A stretch of 64,000 bases of DNA from Mortierella sp. BCC40632. Its lineage: Eukaryota > Mortierellomycota > Mortierellomycetes > Mortierellales > Mortierellaceae. The notes below the pieces were generated by a model. That model saw nothing but the letters and a program-made list of their open reading frames with translations, searched no databases and was not told the DNA's origin. Position numbers and translations under genes: made by a program. Shown here piece after piece: positions 59,140 to 64,000 of the stretch (position 1 is its first letter; each line of letters starts with the position of its first letter). The stretch covers positions 861,501 through 925,500 of the forward strand of contig WAEK01000008.1 of the NCBI GenBank assembly GCA_011634665.1, in the 5' to 3' direction.

Positions 59140-59184
<45 letters not shown>

Positions 59185-59631
59185 AGTGCCGGTGATGGTT
59201 ACAGTATTGATGACCAGTACCAAAAACTTACCGACATGCTAGCCACTAGAGAGGCTGTGTTTAACCGACTTGTGTTCCTGACCGAACTGAGGAGCTTCAA
59301 TACTAGGCATTCCATCACTCCTCTGTCAATTGGGCTCTGGATATCGCCCCAGAGAGAGAGGTATATACCTGATATCGAGGTCGCCGCGTGGCTTAGTGGG
59401 GAGTTATGCTATGCAAAGTCATCCGAAGACCCCTGTCGCCTAGCAACGCTGAAGCACCTGCTACAAACTTTGCATCAAAAGAAGTTTATCAAGCAGACTA
59501 CCAATGTTGTACCGAGTCGGTGTCTATCGGAAACCAGTACATATGTCAAATGGAAACAGCAACACCTTCTTAGGGGTCTTGAGCGAGTTTTATTGTCTTT
59601 GATGAACTTGGAAAAAGAAAAGAGATTTTAA
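57511..59631 (+). CDS. Family I F-box/LRR-like protein, intact right-hand member
   Basis: The intronless gene encodes 706 residues. It has an F-box at residues about 8-48 (IPEILIQIGAFLTRSDLIQC, then VCSSWNVVFHPLVW), leucine-rich segments (LANLRHLMFEDIL, LRVLDLDRVLACDSRALWAW) and the family motifs FGPLAFDAFW and MILDLLTGCPSLEVFSAD. It lines up with the tandem copies at 1351-8474 but is only moderately similar, so it is an old paralogue. It keeps the longer C-terminus lacking in copies A and B. At residue about 545 a run of Thr-Asp pairs is encoded by seven copies of ACCGAC. Its presumed role is as a substrate receptor of an SCF ubiquitin ligase, from family knowledge only. It converges on a family II gene 348 bases away. 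Confidence 0.87.
59143..59184 (+). repeat. Seven-copy ACCGAC hexamer inside an F-box gene
   Basis: Seven perfect tandem copies of ACCGAC encode a Thr-Asp run in frame. Changes in copy number would change the length of an acidic loop without breaking the frame. Confidence 0.9.
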
Positions 59632-59978
59632 GTATCAGCCCTCAAGGAGCAATTTCGATGTTATCAACTTCTAGTTCTAAGAGGAAAGTAATAAATTGAG
59701 ATGTCTAGGGACTCTTTGGGCTCCTCTTTACTCAAGCAAACAATGAACGCCCGAGTCTTGTAAAACCTATCTCAAGCGCAACTTGTTAGGCTGGTGACCC
59801 ACATGCGCCGAGTTATCCTCTTAAACCAATAATATACCCCTGGCAGTTGGGGTTGCACAAAGTCGGCTTTGAATGCCACAGTCGCAGGTAGGCTTAGCGT
59901 AGCACTTTCTCTCTGCTGCAATAAGTCATGGACCATGTTAAAGAACAGTCCAATTTATTCGGATATCCGATACCCTGA
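59632..59978. other. Short spacer between converging F-box genes
   Basis: This 347-base stretch holds the 3' ends of both genes (AATAAA-like sequence on the plus strand near 59688). No coding sequence is seen. Confidence 0.5.
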
Positions 59979-62553
59979 CTAAGTAGTGTGCCCCTCCATG
60001 GAAAATGGAACTTGGCGCTTCAAGTACTTGAGTCCAGTATCGAAAAAATATGAGATGAACTCCTTGGATACAATTTTTTTTTCCGATTCAGTAAACACAG
60101 CCTTGGAGACAAATGATAAATCAGATTCTGGTGGAGACACCTGACTTAAGCTAACAGATTCAAGTCGGTGCCTCTCAGTGGTCAAACGGAGCCACTCCAC
60201 CGGGTCGCACCCCTGAAGATCATCTACTAACAAGGTCTCCACGTTTGGTGCTAGCTCTTTGAACAATACTCGCCATACTTCGTTTGAAATATCCCAGCTT
60301 CCTTCCAATGTCAAATCAGACAACCGAGGTAGCTGAATGTACACTTTCGCCTCTACTTTGGTCGAATCCTCCCTCACCAACCATTCTGCTTGTCCATTGG
60401 TGATGTCTCCGTTGTTACTGACGTGAAGGTCGTTGTGAGGATCGGCTCTCGATCTCACGAGATCATTCATGGAGAGTACTCTTTCGCTTGTCAGCCCTAA
60501 GTGTAGGGTTTCCAATGATGGGCAGAGCTCCAGCATCTTGAACTTGAAATGATCCCCAAAAGATTCGTCGAGAGTAAGTTCCCTAAGATTCGGAAGGTGC
60601 CAGTCCCATGAGACGTCCTTCAACATTTGTAAATGCCTTGCTTCCGTTTTTGAAGTCAACCCACCATAGAACCGGGGGCCATCACTCGAGCCATAGGATA
60701 AATTTATATATTCTAGCTGCTCCGTACTTTTGAAGGTGTCAAGGTGGAATGTGATTGAAGGTGGTCCCTCGAGAACAAGCTCTATTAGATTCGTCAACTG
60801 AAGAGGTTTGATCCATGATTCTCTGGTATAGTTTACGGCTCCCATGAAATCCCAAGTCGCTGAATTGGTGATTGCGATGTTGGTAAGAGGAGACTTGTCA
60901 AAAACCTCAGGCCGTAGCCACAAATGGACCTCCATCGGCGCAAAAACCTTTATCACTTGAAGACATGAAAGCTTAGGAATCAACTGATTTATGCCAATGA
61001 CAATCGCAGGTCCGAGGGTATTGGGCGATTGAAGGTGCAATTGTTCATATTCATCGCCAAAGTCGACACTCAATTCTTGCAGCGAATCACTGAATGAGAA
61101 GAGGGCGTTGTCTATCAGGTCGCTGTAGTTGTTCTTGGCTGGACCTTCGTAATCGAGGGATATAGAACTTAGCCTAATCCACTCAAGTGGAACTGTTGAT
61201 ATTTCTTGAATGTGTTGGTATTTCTCTAATGGTGATGATGACGACGGCGGTGTTTTTGAGCTGTCATTGTCAGTCCTGTTTTTTCCTTTGCACTTCCTAT
61301 TATGGATCTGCTTGTTCTTCTGTTTACGTTCTTCTATAGCCCATGCGAAAATGTCGAGTGGTGGATTAACCCACTTAAGCTCCTTCAGTCGTCGACATTT
61401 TCTCAGAAAAGGTTCCATGCCCATGATTTGATTTTGGAAGGCTTCGTCCAGGGATGAGCGGATTTTGAATGACTCCATAAAGCCAAGTTCGGTTTGATCC
61501 GCATGCGCAACGACTTGACAAATAGAGATTTCGTCCAAATGTCTTGGGTTGGTGAGTGGCGGGAGGTATTTCGATATCTCAACCATCTCCGTTTCGAGGC
61601 AGTTCCTGTGCATAGACACACTAGTCCTTGAATGGAAACATGCAATGCTTCTCAATATACCCGGAAAGATCTTGGTGTGCTCCTTGACAAACGGCTTCAT
61701 GAGTTTTAGGGAACTTTTCGAGGTTAGGTTGTCATCGTCGTCGTCCTCACTAGGCAAGAACTCGGCCGAGGTGTCGTGAGCCATCTGAGATAAACGACTG
61801 AGTTCATTGTGGTAGAACTCAATGAAATTGATATACTTTAGCGACTCGAATCGTTGGATACGATCCAAGAACCACGCAGTGTCCCAGAGCGGAATAGTCA
61901 ATGATTTGACTTTTTCTGAAACAGGCCCGACGAGTTCACATATCAGCTCCCTCAGGATATCAAGGGAGTTGTACTTCCGAGAAAGCCGTTTCATCTTTCG
62001 ATCTTTAAGTAATAGGGCTTCGAGCATCCTTCCATGGTGGGTCTCGATGTTAATATGACGGAGATGTGACGCGTAATCCCTTAGAAGAGGAGTCTGTAGT
62101 GGCACTACAACTTGTGGTCGTGACACTATTAGTAGAACAAGCACGCAGACATGCGTTCTGGTTGGACATGGTTCTCCTTCCTTAAGTATTTTAGCTACCA
62201 TCTGTTTCCTAGCTCTTACCTTGTCGTACTGACTTTCCCACACTTTCCTGTGAGCTACCAAGAGTATCGGTCTTGAGAATAATATTGATAACATTGTGTA
62301 GACTGTATTTAGGGCAATTGTCTTTGGGAGGAATCAGGAGACGCACGAGCTTGACCAGGGGTTCTGCTGTTGCATTATCGTGCACGGGGAAAAACCGGAA
62401 GGGGTCTCTATAGAGGACGGCCACCGTCAAGTCAAACACGCCCTTGCTGACGAGGAGCATACTCGCCAGAGTGGACAGCTCGTAATTCTCAGCTAGTTCC
62501 TCAAGGATGAGGTAAATGCATTCCGGAGGCAGTTGGAATGGAGGAATGGACAT
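59979..62553 (-). CDS. Family II F-box/LRR-like protein, right-hand member
   Basis: Two exons on the minus strand (62553-62220 and 62110-59979) give 821 residues. The N-terminus carries the family motif (LPPECIYLILEELAENYELS, TLASMLLVSKGVFDLTVAVL). Exon 2 has LTIPLWDTAWFLDRIQRFES, WLRPEVFDKSPLTNIAI and SWDWHLPNLRELTL. The phase 1 intron is at the shared position; a TACTAAT branch point lies about 15 bases before the chosen AG (62112-62111), while a nearer AG would be too close. It is the closest relative of the wrecked copy at 40758-42806, so these two descend from a separate sub-lineage. Its role in SCF-mediated ubiquitination is inferred from family. Confidence 0.85.
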
Positions 62554-63149
62554 GGCGGATGAGTCGCGTGGGAGAGTTCTAGAGAGATGCCTTATGCTTT
62601 GAATTGTCCGTTGTCTCGATGGGATAGTTTAGTGGCTTTGGTCTATTCTTGCTTTCAGTCAAGAAAGCAATTCAGGGGCTGGAAATTCATTTTCTACAGT
62701 AGTGTGAAGATGGTTGCGTCCTGGTGGTTCATATGGAAGCTAGAGACACCTAGTCCCTGAGGGGTCATCCCAGATGGTCACAACAGACTTTCTATAGGAA
62801 TTCGGTCTAACAGCTTGTCTTTGCTGGTGGAGAACAGTTGTATAAGCTTTTTATTTAGTAAATGCTAGAGAGGTTGATTGATGGAGTCGAGGTCTTTTTG
62901 TGCATAGTCGTAGGAGTTTGAAATATTCCTCTACACGTTGAATTTGCTCCTCTCCATTTTACAACAGCGGCGAAAAAAAAAAAAACTGTTCTACATTTGT
63001 GTCCGAATTTACGAGTCGCTGCTTTTATTATAAATACGCGTGAACCGCTCGTCCATCAGCTCCTTCAAAGGCTTTATTTCCCATTGCACAATCCTACACA
63101 AAGAAAAGACTCTCCTCCAGACCACGACTAACCTCCCATGTTATTCTAA
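62554..63149. other. Promoter region of the family II gene and spacer
   Basis: It contains the upstream region of the minus-strand F-box gene and an A run at 62974-62986. TTATAAATACG at about 63027-63037 on the plus strand resembles a TATA box for the decayed coding region that follows. No gene is seen. Confidence 0.5.
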
Positions 63150-64000
63150 ATGCGCATTATCCCTGCTCCTGAGCGGATGCCTGCTCCATCAGGGACCATC
63201 CATTGCAATGCTGGTGATATGGAGCCACCTCCATTCCAGCAGCTCGTCGAAAGAAAATCGCGCCAATAGGTCAACTGCCAGAATCATGCTCATTTCCAGG
63301 CGCGTTTAGACGAAGCTGCAAAGGATCCAGCCTTGCAAGACAACAAAAAAAATGCAGTATTGGCAATAAACCAGCTTCTCGACCTCGATCTCGCTGTCAA
63401 TACGGACCCGACAGATTACGATTGGCACAGTTTATCCAGCGCCATCTATTGCAACAATACAAATTGCATTTATCGCTTACCCTCACAGCAAAGGAGACAA
63501 TAGACATCGATTGCCCAAACAGCTCGCGACTTCTATTCCAGCACCCTGTACAAGAACTTGACATCGCGATTTACCTTTTCTCGAACCGAGCAGTTCCGCG
63601 GACATTCTCACCTGTGCATTTTTCATTATATTCTTGACATAGCATGATGCTTGTAGACGAGCACACAATCTACATGATTGGCCGTCAACTCACCACCAAA
63701 GAAGATCCAGCTCCACACCCAGCGCCAAGCCCTATCCTGTCAAAGAAAGAGAGGGAGGACTCGTGGATGATAAATAGGTCCGAAGCTGGCAGAGCAAACA
63801 TCAAGCCAAAAGTGTAGATGAAATTGAAGAACACATCATGATGGCCAAATAGCAATTTGAGAGACTCAAGACCAGTGATTCTCAGCGAGCGGAGCGAATC
63901 ATGATTTGAACGGATTTCGGTTCGATAACTCGACGGTTTACATGGAGTTGCTATGGGCTAACAAGACCAATCGTCGACTTGCTCCGCACGTTGAGAATCG
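63150..64000 (+). pseudogene. Decayed unrecognised coding region, cut by the window edge
   Basis: Starting at an ATG at 63150, one frame reads as plausible protein (NAVLAINQLLDLDLAVNTDP, then YDWHSLSSAIYCNNTNCIYR) for 165 codons, but it is interrupted by TAG at 63267-63269 and 63501-63503 and ends with TGA at 63645-63647. From 63644 a shifted frame continues (MLVDEHTIYMIGRQL, ILSKKEREDSWMINR) to a TAG at 63815-63817. Further coding-like pieces follow (DEIEEHIMMAK, QFERLKTSDSQRAERIM) and finally FRFDNSTVYMELLWANK runs to the end of the window. At least two stops and two frame changes mean a dead gene, possibly a mobile or effector-like repeated family. I cannot name it. Confidence 0.55.

Noticed and set aside
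1..64000. CRISPR arrays, bacterial operons, prophage or rRNA genes
   Set aside because: None seen; the sequence is eukaryotic nuclear DNA, and the only regular repeats are microsatellites, short minisatellites and the 2.54-kb gene duplication.

Overview
The window is nuclear DNA of a filamentous fungus. Protein genes carry short introns with GTAAGT-like donors and some TACTAAC/CTAAC branch points, poly-T and CT/GA microsatellites are dense, and the recognisable genes are eukaryotic housekeeping or fungal ones (NF-YB/HapC, TRAPPC6/Trs33, Set2, EMC4, Slm1-like, a Zn2Cys6 factor). An early-diverging lineage such as Mortierellomycota/Mucoromycota is my inference from the gene style and the expanded F-box/LRR-like families. 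It is not proven by the sequence.

Layout. 1-8.5 kb: family I F-box genes, namely a decayed 3' end, then three tandem copies sharing a 2.54-kb repeat unit. 9.1-25.9 kb: housekeeping block with NF-YB (-), TRAPPC6 (+), a cold-shock-domain RNA-binding protein with a Gly/Tyr/Gln tail (+), Set2 H3K36 methyltransferase (+) and EMC4 (-). 25.9-29.5 kb: no recognisable gene. 29.7 kb: a small secreted eight-cysteine protein with a CSab (defensin-like) cysteine pattern. 30.9-42.8 kb: three intact tandem family II F-box genes, an unrecognised three-exon gene on the opposite strand, and a wrecked fourth family II copy. 43.8-45.6 kb: secreted berberine-bridge-type FAD oxidase (-). 47.5-55.1 kb: Slm1-like BAR/PH protein (-) and a Zn2Cys6 transcription factor (-). 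57.5-62.6 kb: one intact family I gene (+) converging on one intact family II gene (-). 63.1-64 kb: a decayed, unrecognised coding region running off the window.

How it fits together. The housekeeping genes have no evident common function beyond chromatin/transcription (NF-YB, Set2) and ER/Golgi biogenesis (EMC4, TRAPPC6). The accessory signal is the F-box material: ten family members or relics of two families, in three places, at all stages from intact to ruined. Family I is intronless. All five family II members have one intron after about 105-113 codons, in phase 1 in each. F-box proteins normally act as substrate receptors of SCF ubiquitin ligases, so the clusters look like a fast-evolving set of receptor genes. 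The best single observation is that the middle copy of the left array is a clean product of unequal crossing-over, joining the 5' half of its right neighbour to the 3' half of its left neighbour.

Exon boundaries were placed by hand from GT/AG sites, reading phase and family knowledge. In every multi-exon gene the exon lengths sum to a whole number of codons, which supports the models but does not replace transcript data.
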